Assembly: GCF_045679555.1 (NCBI RefSeq)
Contig: NC_092096.1
Span: 30,195,124 to 30,259,123, forward strand
Direction of reading: 5' to 3'
DNA length: 64,000 bases
Source: Salvelinus alpinus
Taxonomy: Eukaryota > Chordata > Actinopteri > Salmoniformes > Salmonidae
Shown one piece after another: positions 30,001 to 41,083 of the stretch. The notes beneath the pieces are model-generated. The model did no database searches. It was not told the origin of the DNA and saw only the letters and a program-made list of their open reading frames with translations. Position 1 is the stretch's first letter, and every line of letters begins with the position of its first letter. A program made the translations under genes and the position numbers.

Positions 30001-31362
30001 ACATATATAATAATGTAAAGCAGGTACATGTTCATTCATGTTAAGTGTCACTGGTTACTTCAAGGATTCATTTGAACAGTGCAACTGTGTTCACTCCACA
30101 CACAACCATTCCTAGTGTCTGGACAGTCCTGACTGTATACTGCACCTTCATCACTAGGCCTATCATCACTTCTGTGTAGACTAGAGACAAGGAAGAATGT
30201 CCTTCCTTCGTTGCACAGTTCACCGCTTTTTCTCGTCAGAGCAGTCCCCCATTGAGGCAAATGTCAGTACTTTTCTATGGACAGATCAGAAGAGATAGGT
30301 TTATCTAAAACGGTGAGTGTGTTGAAGACTGACTGCACGTACAATACATGAACCCCCTGAGCCTACCTAATGCAGCAGGGTATCACTGTGTAGTGTTATT
30401 ATTAGCCGTGTTATTGACCTTGTACAGGTGTGTCGCTATTATAAATATGACTCAATGTATTATTATGGATAGTCCCAGACTATAAGTGAACGACCTATTT
30501 TTATGAAATGCAACACTATGGATATATTAACTTTTGCAGAAATCTTGTTTACCGTATGATATTCTGAAATGCTGTCAAATAAAATCTTGACACGGTGTAA
30601 AGTATTCAATCGAGCTGTCACCGATTTATGTCTGACAGCGTTGATGGCCTTATGGCAGGTGAACAGCTTGCCCAGGAGTGTATTCATTAGTGCACACCGT
30701 AGTAAAACGTTTTGCAACAAAAACAAAGGTTTCTTATAGGACACGTTCAGGTTAGTTCCTCCGTATTTTGGCTTGTTTGCTTCCGTTTTGTTCCAAGTGA
30801 AAACAACTCAACTTGCCCGGAGGTACTTACAGCAGGATCTCCCCAACCTTATGACCACATGATGGCAGTGCTGTGTAAGGAAAGAAGGCAAATCCCTGAT
30901 TTCAAATTGACTATTGTACATTCTTGTTGTTTCCACTAGAGAGCATTGTAGACTCGTTTTTGGTTTTCTGCATCGTTTCGTAACATTTTCTTATATATAA
31001 ATGCATAGGTTATTTAACATATTTAATAAGCTGTTCCAAATAATCCTCCTACGATTTTAACAGGCACTCGAATCTGGTCTACTTTATTTGAGATATGTAC
31101 AATCTGACTGGTTAGCTAAGCAACAACAAACATGTTCACTTGGCCTTAAACTACCTTTGTCTGCCATTATTTTTGGCAAAAGGACACGACAAGAGATATT
31201 TTATCAAATCTATCTCATACTTGACTTTACTAGAGAACGTCTTGTAAATGTACTTTACTAGAGAACGTAATTGCATTTTGATTAGGTATTTCTTGCCCTT
31301 TCAATCAGCGCATTTTGACTAGAATTCTGGAGTTCTGTAATCTTCACTTTTTAATGTCACAG

Positions 31363-31480
31363 ATACCAAATCAAATAAAACTATTTGTCACATGCGCCGA
31401 ATACAAGTGTAGACCTTACCGTGAAATGCTTACTTACAAGCCCTTGACCAACAGTGCAGTTCAAGAAGAGTTAAGAACCA
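31363..31480 (-). mobile_element. LINE 3'-end fragment
   Basis: It begins CAAATCAAATAAAACTATTT and continues TGTCACATGCGCCGAATACA, the same text as the start of the LINE fragment nested in the Tc1 at 34351. There it runs into antisense reverse-transcriptase coding sequence, so this is the 3' UTR of that LINE family on the minus strand. Confidence 0.75.
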
Positions 31481-31660
31481 GCACCTGCGAATGCAGAATT
31501 TATGTAATGAAAACCCACCTCACCGGTGAGTCCCCACCGATCTAAACCAGCATTGTCATTCCTTTCCTAAAGCGAGGCTTACTGGCAGAGCTATTTGTAT
31601 GCAGAACATGTAGAAATTCTGTCAGGCTGACCGGTTGATGAGATAATAGACACCCTAGAG

Positions 31661-32477
31661 CAGTGGTCACCAACGTTTTCTGAGTCAAAATGCGAGCCGA
31701 GATCTACCGCTCAGATAAAAAAATAAACATGACTTTAAAAAACACAAGCATATGTATACAACATTAACCAATTAAAAACAGTTCTGTAGCAATGAGGTTT
31801 GTGCAGCAGACTATAGACCCAATACATTATCACTGCATATTGGCTAAACTTGAATTGCCCTGCCAATGTTGTTCTTCTCAGACCATTTTGAAACTGTATT
31901 TCAAAACTGTAGGTACATGATCACACTGGTAATATATTATGTGTTGTATTACTTGTGAGGCACAGCTAAGTGAGTATAATGATGTGCTTCTTTTTTTACT
32001 GGACTGATGGCCTGCATCTGATGGTCAGTCTGAGGGATGGAGGGAGCAGCGGTAAGGCTGCCTCTCACGCGACCTACCATCCCTCCTCACTCCCGCCCTC
32101 CGCTGAGAAAAGGGGACACAGTCTTCCAGCTGATGACGAAACTTAAGTCGCACTGCATTACTTCTGCTTCATGCACCAATTCATGTTGTTACTCCTATGA
32201 CCAGAGAAAGTGAAATATTCCTCGATATTAAAAAAGACACAAGGCGCAAATAATAACAACTCGAGCTTATCGAAACGCGCATTTAATAGCTTATAAAAAT
32301 GTTTAACAAAGTATTGACAGTGCTGAATAACAATTGAAACATGAACTTACTCATAAAAACAGCAGCTGTATTCGTTGTCTCTAGTTGTAATGGTTTTAAA
32401 AGTTTTGAAATCTCACATTATCAATGTATAGTGATCGACTAGGAATGGCTTGTAGATCGACCGGTTGGTGACCACTG
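31661..32477. mobile_element. hAT-type non-autonomous element with 8-bp target duplication
   Basis: The ends CAGTGGTCACCAAC (31661) and GTTGGTGACCACTG (to 32477) are inverted repeats. CCCTAGAG occurs directly before (31653-31660) and after (32478-32485), an 8-bp target duplication typical of hAT transposons. The 817-bp interior has no transposase frame. Confidence 0.9.
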
Positions 32478-32485
32478 CCCTAGAG

Positions 32486-33459
32486 AGAGAGGCACCGCAG
32501 GAGAAACCCAGACAAACCCTCCTGCTGATGCAGAGCCTGAGGCTGAACTAGAAGCAGGGTGGGGCTGAAGTATGTTCCTCAGTAAAAAGTGTAACGCTAT
32601 GAGAGCTACTGTGCAAGACAAACTTTGCGTTCATATACCTTCTGTGACTCGTGAACCGGTTATTCTACCTGGAGGCAGACTCTTAGCTATGATGGAGGAG
32701 CTGAATTTAAGAATGTTGATTGGGATAACATGTCAAGACACAACTTGTATTTCCACCAAGAGCAGGTTTTCTTCTGTCATCATAACCCCCATCCATTAAA
32801 CCTACTGGGTTCAGACATGCTTGAGAGTGTAACATGGTAAATAGGAAATGGCTATAAGTCTCTTGGTTATTGGAAGGGTGCGGTCACAAGGTGCTCTCAT
32901 GGAGTATATTTCCTTCATAGAATACATTCTGTTCTTTACACAGAACATTTCAAAAGAGCTGGTTGATACTCGGCAGTGTCCATAGGCTGGGTCTACTGGA
33001 TGAGATAACAGTACCAGATTCCATCCCAGTGCTCCACTCCCTAGTCTACTGAATGTATGAGGAAAATCTGGGCATTTATCTGGTGTGAATGAACGGATGG
33101 CCTTACCTCTCTCTCAGGGAATGTTAGAATCACTCCCTCACACTCGACCAAGGGTCATCAAACATTTACCGCAAATATTTAATGTGTCTTTAAGATGTTA
33201 CTCTGAGAAATATTGACCTGTCAATGGATCCTCAATTTTGATACAAGGGAAACCTGTCTCCCTACTTGTTCTCCTGGCCAAAGGGGAACATCTATTCTCT
33301 CTCTCCATAGGCCACAGCTGCCTCTCTGTGTAACGAAATGTGTTATATGAGGTGAGGCTTGCATCAGAGCAGTGAAACACTCCCATTCTTTCCTTATCCT
33401 TTCATCTGTCACCTTGTTTTCTCTGGCTCCTGTTGTAGTACCGAGGAGCGGAGCCGGTT

Positions 33460-33536
<77 letters not shown>

Positions 33537-33667
33537 TGGGGCTGTGTGTCTCATCCTCCTTACAGCCACAGTGACCCTAAGGGCTGGGGTTAATTAGAAT
33601 TGAGAGAAGTCAATTCAGGAAGTGATTTTAAATTAAAATCCCAAAATAAAAAAACATTTGAAATTAA
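32486..33667. other. Intergenic stretch
   Basis: No gene or named repeat apart from a (CA)n tract at 33462-33535. Confidence 0.45.
33462..33535. repeat. (CA)n microsatellite
   Basis: About 74 bp of uninterrupted CA dinucleotides. Confidence 0.97.
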
Positions 33668-33669
33668 TA

Positions 33670-35151
33670 CACTATATATCCAGCAGTATGTGGACACCCC
33701 TCCAAATTAGTGGATTTGTCTATTTCAGCCACACCGGTTGCTGACAGGTGTATAAAATCGAGCACATAGCCATGCAATCTCCATAGACAAACATTTGCAG
33801 TAGAATGACCTTACTGAAGAGCTCAGTGACTTTCAACGTGGCACCGTCATAGGAGGCCACCTTTCCAACTAGTGAGTTTGTCAAATGTCTGCTCTACTAG
33901 AGCTGCCCCAGTCAACTGTAAGTGCTGTTATTGTGACGTGGAAACGTCTAGGAGCAACAACAGCTCAGCTGCGAAGTAATAGGCCATACAAGCTCACAGA
34001 ACGGGACCACCGAGTGCTGAAGTGCATAGTGTGAAAAAATCATCTGTCCTCGGTTGCAACACTCACTACCCGAGTTCCAAACTGCCTCTGGAAACAACGT
34101 CAGCACAAGAACTGTTCGTCAGGAGCTTCATGAAATTGGTTTCCATGGCCAAGCAGCCACATGCAAGCCTAAGATCACCATGTGCAATGCCAAGCGTGGG
34201 CTTGAGTGGTGTAAAGCGCACGGGCCATTGGACTCTGGAGCAGTGGGAACGCGTTCTCTGGAGTGATGAATTACGCTTCACCATCTGGTAGTCCGACAGA
34301 CGAATCTGGGTTTGGCGGATGCCAGGAGAAAGCTACCTGCCCCAATGCATCAAATGAAATTGTATTTGTCACATGCGCCGAATATAACAGTTGTAGACCT
34401 TACATTGAAATGCTTGCCGTGTGGTAGCAGAGAGAACTGTCTATGACTAGGGTGGCTGGAGTCTTTGGCAATTTTTAGAGCCTTCCTCTGATACCGCCTG
34501 GTATAGAGGTCCTGGATGGCAGGAAGCTTGGCCCCAGTGATGTACTGGGCCGTACGCACTACCCTCTGTAGTACCTTGTGGTCGGAGGCTGAGCAGTTGC
34601 ATAGTGCCAACTGTATAGTTTGGTGGAGTAGAAATAATGGTCTGGGGCTGTTTTTCTTGGTTCGGGCTAAGGCCCCTTTGTTCCAGTGAAGGGAAATCCT
34701 AACGCTACAGCATACAATGACATTCTAGATGATTCTGTGCTTACACCTTTGTGGAAACAGTTTGGGGAATGCCTTTTCTTGTTTCAGCATGACAATGCCC
34801 CGTGCACAAAGCAAAGTCCATACAGAAATGGTTTGTCGAGATCGGTGTGGAAGAACTTGACTGGCCTGTACAGAGACCTGACCTCAACCACATCGAACAC
34901 CTTTCGGATGAATTGGAATGCCGACTGCGAGCCAGGCCTAATCGCCCAACATCAGTGCCCGACCTCACTAATGCTTGTGGCTGATTGGAAGCAAGTCCCC
35001 ACAGCAAGGTTCAAACATCTAGTGGAAAACCTTCCCAGAAGAGTGGATGCTGTTATAGCAGCAAAGGGGGGACCAACTCCATATTAATGCCCATGATATT
35101 GGAATGAGATGTTTGACTAGCAGGTGTCCACATACTTTTAGTCATCTAGTG
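33670..35151 (+). mobile_element. Tc1-like transposon, interrupted and defective
   Basis: The ends read CACTATATATCCAGCAGTAT on the left and ACTTTTAGTCATCTAGTG on the right. They are imperfect inverted repeats sharing AGTATGTGGACACC, and TA lies outside both (33668-33669 and 35152-35153). Transposase text runs on the + strand: GNNVSTRTVRQELHEIGFHG near 34086, then HDNAPCTK and EELDWPVQRPDLNHIEHL near 34790-34895. The last includes the Asp of the DDE region. Frames change several times and a LINE fragment splits the gene, so it cannot make transposase. Confidence 0.92.
34351..34597 (-). mobile_element. LINE 3' fragment nested in Tc1
   Basis: This 247-bp insert interrupts the Tc1 transposase. 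TGCAT flanks it on both sides (34346-34350 and 34598-34602), a likely target duplication. The minus strand reads the C-terminal part of a fish LINE reverse-transcriptase protein, including LQRVVRTAQYITGAKLPAIQ and KDSSHPSHR. It is 5'-truncated as usual for LINEs. The longer relative is at 45170. Confidence 0.88.
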
Positions 35152-38100
35152 TAGCTTCTACTCCTCAGTTTCATTGAAAATAAATGCAGTTTTTTCAAAT
35201 GTTGAATAGTTATTTAAGTTTAGGTCCTGAGAGAGTGAGAGACCTTCTGTCTTTCTTACCTCTTCTCATCTTTTTACTCTGTTGCTATTTTAGGGATAAA
35301 ATCTTGTCATTGAAAAACAGAGAGAATGGCCTTAGGCAGACTTTCCCTGTGAATAGTTAAGGTGATATAGCCTACTGTACACATATGATCACCAAACATA
35401 TGTACAGTACACAGCTCTCAACTCATGTGATCATAACTTTCTTTTTATAGAGCAAATCACTGCCCTGCCCTGAATGGTGGTTCAAATCCCTGCCCTGCCC
35501 TGAATGGTGATTCAAATCACTGCCCTACAATGAATGAAAGTCCCTCTTGGGATGGGTGGAGTCAGATGGATGGAGGCTTGCTCCTTGGCAACCTTAAAGG
35601 TGATACACATAGGATTTGTTCGATTTTTGGCATTTGTTTTGAATGCAGCCTAATGCTATGGGAAAGCGCTTGCTTTCTCACATAAACTGAAATTGAGCGA
35701 ACAGTGTAAAATTTTAGCAACCAAGAAATGACAGAACTATTTCCACTAGATAACACAGCCCCAAAGTCAGAACAGCTTTCCCATTTTGACAACAGATGCT
35801 GCTTTGGCAGGAGAAATCAGTAGGAAAATATCACAGCCAATCACAACACTGTGAAACACTATCATTCCACTAATACTGCAGATATATTATGAACATTTTG
35901 TGAAATTACAATGCAAAAGGAAAAATAATTCCTGTGTGTAGCACATTTAAGTACTAAATGACAATTTATCATATTCTATCATAAAGTGTCCATTCAGTAA
36001 TTGATAGAACATGTCTTGACCTGATGGAGATGTGTGAGCTTCCTTCTGAATGAACAATAAGGTATTCATGGGACCACTCAACTGGTGCACACTACATACA
36101 ATACAGTGGTGAGTGTTAGATGTGGGCTGGTACTTGCAGAAGAAAACCTATCACCTGTGGTTGGTTGTTTGTTACCTGTGTCCAATATCCATAGAATTCA
36201 GTTCACAACCAATGTGTTTGGTTATACAGTGGCCTGTGTTAAAGCCTCTCTTTTGTTGCTGACCATCATCAAAAAAACTAAGGATGGCATCAGGAAAGGG
36301 GCCGTCTCAGGTGAACCAAAATAAAAGAAAACAACGATTTCCATAACTGAGAAAAGGTGCGTCTGTCTCTGTCTGTCTGGAACACGCCCTCCGGTTTCTC
36401 TCATCCCATATCATCAATAACCACGCTCCTCCTCTGTATTCCGTGGGGAGACATGAGAGTGGCCGGCTGGCGCGGTCTATGACAGTGAAAGTATTCCACA
36501 ACGAGACTGTTCGTAGGAGCAGGCAGCAATATCTGCATTCCCCAGTTGAGAGGTGCATGTTTCGGTTCTGGGTCGCAAACCTACAGCCAAAACATACATA
36601 CAAGGATATCCTATCCAAGGTAAGATTGATTTGACTCGTTTTTCCAATTCTTCAAATCCCGTTTTGGTGTAATTGGATAAGAAGGCGCTGGAGTGAAGGA
36701 CTCTCTCCATTCCCCAGTCAGATTTGTCTGGGATGGGAATGTAGAAAGCGTGCCCATTTGACGCCTTCGGTTTGTTTAAAAACATGCACATTAGCTTGTT
36801 AGGATGCACATTTTATTTAGCCTAGCCATACTGTGATCGCTTTCATTAATTTCTTAACATGAGTGAGTGCGCGCGAGCTACAGTGCCGGATCTACCAGCG
36901 GCAAGTCAATCCAGAACAGTCTCTACAGCATATAGCTTTCTGGAAGGTGAGGGAGGTCTCTTTTTGTAAATCCTCCAAATATGTCTGCGTGCGTAAATAT
37001 TGTTCCTTGTAGGCACACATAGACTAGCTTGCAATAGCCCAAAATAACTGAATAACTCGGCTAGATAAATGCTGCTGAATAAAAGGAGGCGGTATAAAAG
37101 CCGGTAAAATGACTCAGATGGAACTGTCATATTGGTTTATTGTGCATCGCTTTCTCATGGGGAATCAGCGTTGGCGCTCATTTATTGAGTAATCCGCGAC
37201 TGCTCTCTGCGCGCTGAAAGTGAAGCACGCGTTCTCTATTTTGTGCAACAAGGTTAATAAATTATTGGGGGGGAGAGAGGTGTTTTGACAGTATTATTAT
37301 CTATGTTGTGCAACTGCCTAAGAATTTATTCCCGAATTAAAATGCCTCCAAAATTAACAGGAGATAATGTTGTAGATAATGTTGGATATCGCATTATGAC
37401 AACGTTTATTTTGCTATCATTGGCCATTAGAATTAGCTAGCATCCACCACTGTATTATGTGGGACTTCCAGTCGTCAGATTTGAATTTGAGTTCATATAG
37501 TCCTTTACAACATATCTGAGGTGGCTGACCCCTGACCTTAAGCTTATATTTGCACCTTGATGGGCTCCTAACTTTTGAATGTGTGAGAATCCCTGTTGAC
37601 CTTATACAACCCTGCAGAGGCGAGGAGAAGGAGCGTGAGGGCCAAATTGACCTCTGCAGTCACCAAATATGTCAGTGCGCTTTGAGCCAAGTGTTGGGGT
37701 CCGGAGGTATGTGGTGTGAGAAATAGCTTGTCACATTATGTCACTTGTCATCAGTTTAAAAAAGAACGAAAACATAGGAAGGTAATGTCTTGCGGTGGTT
37801 AATAAACGTAGATGTCACAGATAGGTTGAATTATCCTCAGAGACTGGCACTGGCCTATATTTACTTTTTGTTCTGTTGGGAGACCTCAGTGATGATCTGC
37901 TCTTGTTCACAGCCAAGTAGTTATGTGTATGAGTTTGTGCATGGTGTAGCAACCTGACAGAGTACACATTGACACTTCATTCCCCTCATAAAAGTCCATG
38001 TAAAAGCAGCGCTACATTCTTGTACACTCATTCCAGTAAGGTACGTAGTAATGCAATTTACTGAGAACATTACGCTAGAGATGACCGTTGACCCTCTTGA

Positions 38101-38261
38101 CTGAGCATTAAGGAAGTCTAAATTACACCCTCAATTTCCAGGGGCATACCCTCTCCATTCCTTTGTGCTCACTGCACTCTCTCTTTCTCTCTTCTTTACT
38201 GTCTCTGAGCCATGCTTCTCCTCCGTCTCACTCTCTCCTCTCCTCTCGCTCTCCTGCCTCT
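35152..38261. other. Intergenic region with a possible promoter or first exon
   Basis: It contains a short tandem duplication at 35460-35520 (TGCCCTGCCCTGAATGGTG units). Between 36440 and 37260 sequence complexity and CpG frequency look higher than around it. No coding exon is supported. Confidence 0.4.
36443..36619 (+). promoter_or_regulatory. Possible non-coding first exon
   Basis: A locally CpG-containing stretch ends CTATCCAAG followed by GTAAGA at 36620, a strong donor match. It lies upstream of the fatty acyl-CoA reductase exon at 62626, whose 5' UTR begins at an acceptor, so an upstream non-coding exon must exist. Whether it is this one is a guess. Confidence 0.2.
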
Positions 38262-38266
38262 CCCTC

Positions 38267-38743
38267 TGTCACGTTCCTGACCTATTTCTGTTAGTTTGTT
38301 GTATGTGTTAGTTGGTCAGGACGTGAGTTTGGGTGGGCATTCTATGTTGTCTGTTTCTATGTTGGTTTAAGGGTTGCCTGGTATGGCTCTCAATTAGAGG
38401 CAGGTGTTTGGCGTTCCTCTAATTGAGAGTCATATTTAGGTAGGTTGTTTCAGAGTGTTCGTTGTGGGTGGTTGTCTCCTGTGTCTGTGTATATGTTTGC
38501 ACCATACGGGACTGTTTGCGGTTTGTTCGTTTTATGTAGTCTGTTCCTGTTCATTGCGTTCTTCACGTTATATGTAAGTTCGTCGTTCAGGTCTGTCTAC
38601 ATCGTTTATTTGTTTTGTTTGTTTATGCAAGTTTAGTTTGTTTTTTTGTCGTGTTCAATAAATCATGTCATTTCACTACGCTGCGCCTTGGTTCGATCAC
38701 TACTCCTCCTCTTCGGATGAAGAGGAGGAGGAACGCCGATACA
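38267..38743 (+). repeat. 5' LTR
   Basis: The 477-bp repeat carries an AATAAA at 38657. Two bases after that hexamer an ATG (38665) opens the element's protein frame, so the last 79 bp of the LTR are also coding. Confidence 0.93.
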
Positions 38744-39570
38744 GAACCACCCACCAATCCAGAACCAAGCAGCGTAATTTCGAGCAACGGGCAAGTATAC
38801 AGGACTTGTGGAGTTGGGAGCAAATATTTAACGGAGAAGGACCATGGGCTAAAGTGAATCACCGTCCATGGGAACAGCTGGAGGCAGTTCGGAGAGCGGA
38901 GGAAAAGAGAGAGAGGAACCGGCGTTATGAGGGGACGCGTCTTGCACGGAAGCCCGAAAAGCCCATGAGTAACACCCAAACATTTATGCGGGAGTACGGG
39001 CAGACACCGTGTTACGCAGTAGAGCGCACGGTGTCTCCTGTACGTGTGCATAGCCCGGTGCGGGTTATTCCACCTCCCCGCACTGGTAGGGCTAGATTGG
39101 GCATTGAGCCAGGTGTCATGAAGCCGGCTCAACGCGTCTGGTCTCCAGTGCGTCTCCTCGGGCCGGCATACATGGCACCAGCCTTACGCATGGTGTCCCC
39201 GGTTCGCCTACATAGCCCGGTGCGGGTTATTCCACCTCCCCGCACTGGTCGGGCGACCGGGAGCATTCAACCAGGTAAGGTTGGGCAGGCTCAATGCTCA
39301 AGAGAGCCAGTACGCTTGCACGGTCCGGTATTTCCGGCGCTACCTCCCCGCCCCAGCCCAGTACCACCAGTGCCTCCACTACGCACCAGGTTTCCAGTGC
39401 GTCTATGGTGCGTGTATCCAGTTCGGTGCCTCCAGTTCCGACAACACGCACTAAGCCTCCTGTGCGTCTCCAGAGCCCTGTACGCACTGTTCCTTCTCCC
39501 CGTACTCGTCCTGATGTGCGTGCACTCAGCCCGGTGCCACCAGTGCCGGTACCACGCACCAGGCCTATAG
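38665..39570 (+). CDS. LTR-element protein, first frame (301 codons)
   Basis: Starts MSFHYAAPWFDHYSSSSDEE, with a run of acidic residues, then a basic Glu/Arg-rich helix-like stretch (EQLEAVRRAEEKRERNRRYE) and Arg/Pro repeats of the SPVRVIPPPRTG kind. I recognise no gag, zinc-knuckle or enzyme domain. The Arg-Pro repeat pattern stops making sense after about 39400 and continues in the -1 frame, so this frame and the next are probably one protein split by an indel or a frameshift site. Function unknown. Confidence 0.55.
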   Translation: MSFHYAAPWFDHYSSSSDEEEEERRYRTTHQSRTKQRNFEQRASIQDLWSWEQIFNGEGPWAKVNHRPWEQLEAVRRAEEKRERNRRYEGTRLARKPEKPMSNTQTFMREYGQTPCYAVERTVSPVRVHSPVRVIPPPRTGRARLGIEPGVMKPAQRVWSPVRLLGPAYMAPALRMVSPVRLHSPVRVIPPPRTGRATGSIQPGKVGQAQCSREPVRLHGPVFPALPPRPSPVPPVPPLRTRFPVRLWCVYPVRCLQFRQHALSLLCVSRALYALFLLPVLVLMCVHSARCHQCRYHAPGL

Positions 39571-41072
39571 TGCGCTTCGAGAGGTCAGTGTGCCCTGTCC
39601 CTGCTCCCCGCACTAGGCTTGAGGTGCGTGTCTCCAGTCCGGTGCCTCCAGTTCCGGCACCACGTACCAGGCCTACAGTGCGTCTCAGCCGGCCAGAGTC
39701 TGCCGTCTGCCCAACGGCGCCTGAACTGTCCATCTGCCAAGCGCCGCATGAACTGCCCGTCTGCCATGAGCCTGCAAAGCCGCCCGTCTGCCATGAGCCT
39801 ACAGAGCCTTTCGCCAGACAGGAGCCGCTAGAGCCTTCCGCCAGACAGGAGCAGCCAAAGCCTTCCGCCAGACAGGATCAGCCAGAGCCATCCGTCTCCG
39901 CAGCGCCATCTGAGCCATCCGTCTCCCCAGCGCCATCTGAGCCATCCGTCTCCCCAGCGCCATCTGAGCCATCCGTCTCCCCAGCGCCATCTGAGCCATC
40001 CGTCTCCCCAGCGCCATCTGAGCCATCCGTCTCCCCAGCGCCATCTGAGCCATCCGTCTCCCCAGCGCCATCTGAGCCATCCGTCTCCCCAGCGCCATCT
40101 GAGCCATCCGTCTCCCCAGCGCCATCTGAGCCATCCGTCTCCCCAGCGCCATCTGAGCCATCCGTCTGTCCCGAGCCATTAGAGCCGCCCGTCTGTCCCG
40201 AGCCGCCCGTCAGTCAGGAGCCGCTAGAGCCATTCGTCAGACAGGATCTGCCAGAGCCGCCAACCAGACAGGATCTGCCAGAGCCGCCAACCAGACAGGA
40301 TCTGCCAGAGCCGCCAACCAGACAGGATCTGCCAGAGCCGCCAACCAGACAGGATCTGCCAGAGCCGCCAACCAGACAGGATCTGCCAGAGCCGCCAACC
40401 AGACAGGATCTGCCAGAGCCGCCAACCAGACAGGATCTGCCAGAGCCGCCAACCAGACAGGATCTGCCAGAGCCGCCAACCAGACAGGATCTGCCAGAGC
40501 CGCCAACCAGACAGGATCTGCCAGAGCCGTCAGCGAGCCATGACCGTCCAGAGCCGTCAGCGAGCCATGACCGTCCAGAGCCGTCAGCGAGCCATGAGCG
40601 TCCAGAGCCGTCAGCCAGCCATGAGCGTCCAGAGCCGTCAGCCAGTCATGAGCGTCCAGAGCCGTCAGCCAGTCATGAGCTGCCCCTCAGCCCAGAGCGG
40701 CCATTAATCCAGAACTGCCCCTCAGTCCAGAGCTGTCTCTCTGTCCGGAGCTGCTCTTCAGTCCGGAGTTGCCCCTCTATCCTGAGCTACCTCTCTATCC
40801 TGACCTACCTCTCTGTCCTTAGCTATATCTCTGTCCTGAGCTACCTTGTCCCGGTGCTGCCCCTTGTCCCGGTGCTGCCCCTTATCTTAAGGTTACTTTT
40901 TCAATTTAGGGGGTGTAATATGAGGGTGGTCATTCGTAGGGGGAGACGAAAGCTGGGATTGACTATGGTGGGGTGGGGACCTCGCCCTGAGCCTGAGCCA
41001 CCACCGTGGTCAGATGCCCACCCAGACCCTCCCCTAAACTTTGTGTTGGTGCGCCCGGAGTTCGCACCTTAA
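39294..41072 (+). CDS. LTR-element protein, second frame (592 codons)
   Basis: It overlaps the first frame and carries on its SPVPPVPxPRTRP repeats. Two arrays of 9-residue, 27-bp repeats follow: SPAPSEPSV (about ten, 39900-40165) and PEPPTRQDL (about eleven, 40250-40525), then PEPSASHER/DRP repeats. It ends in PEFAP, with the stop overlapping the polypurine tract. Compositionally a disordered Pro/Glu/Ser protein with no enzymatic domain. The antisense strand is also open across both arrays because the repeat length is a multiple of three. Confidence 0.55.
   Translation: MLKRASTLARSGISGATSPPQPSTTSASTTHQVSSASMVRVSSSVPPVPTTRTKPPVRLQSPVRTVPSPRTRPDVRALSPVPPVPVPRTRPIVRFERSVCPVPAPRTRLEVRVSSPVPPVPAPRTRPTVRLSRPESAVCPTAPELSICQAPHELPVCHEPAKPPVCHEPTEPFARQEPLEPSARQEQPKPSARQDQPEPSVSAAPSEPSVSPAPSEPSVSPAPSEPSVSPAPSEPSVSPAPSEPSVSPAPSEPSVSPAPSEPSVSPAPSEPSVSPAPSEPSVSPAPSEPSVCPEPLEPPVCPEPPVSQEPLEPFVRQDLPEPPTRQDLPEPPTRQDLPEPPTRQDLPEPPTRQDLPEPPTRQDLPEPPTRQDLPEPPTRQDLPEPPTRQDLPEPPTRQDLPEPPTRQDLPEPSASHDRPEPSASHDRPEPSASHERPEPSASHERPEPSASHERPEPSASHELPLSPERPLIQNCPSVQSCLSVRSCSSVRSCPSILSYLSILTYLSVLSYISVLSYLVPVLPLVPVLPLILRLLFQFRGCNMRVVIRRGRRKLGLTMVGWGPRPEPEPPPWSDAHPDPPLNFVLVRPEFAP
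39900..40165. repeat. 27-bp tandem array (SPAPSEPSV units)
   Basis: About ten near-identical 27-bp copies of TCTCCCCAGCGCCATCTGAG plus CCATCCG. The near absence of substitutions suggests recent expansion. Confidence 0.95.
40250..40530. repeat. 27-bp tandem array (PEPPTRQDL units)
   Basis: About eleven near-identical 27-bp copies of CAGAGCCGCCAACCAGACAG plus GATCTGC, followed by related 27-bp units based on GTCAGCSAGYCATGAS up to about 40680. Confidence 0.95.
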
Positions 41073-41083
41073 GGGGGGGGTTA

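Larger units (their letters stand above)
27911..31660. other. Intergenic region without host gene
   Basis: No supported exon. It holds a long (CA)n tract, two SINE pieces and a LINE tail (listed separately). The rest is unassigned. Confidence 0.45.

Noticed and set aside
39799-40506. Antisense frames of MAQMALGRR and AALADPVWL repeats
   Set aside because: They mirror the 27-bp sense repeats of the LTR element and lack any independent support.
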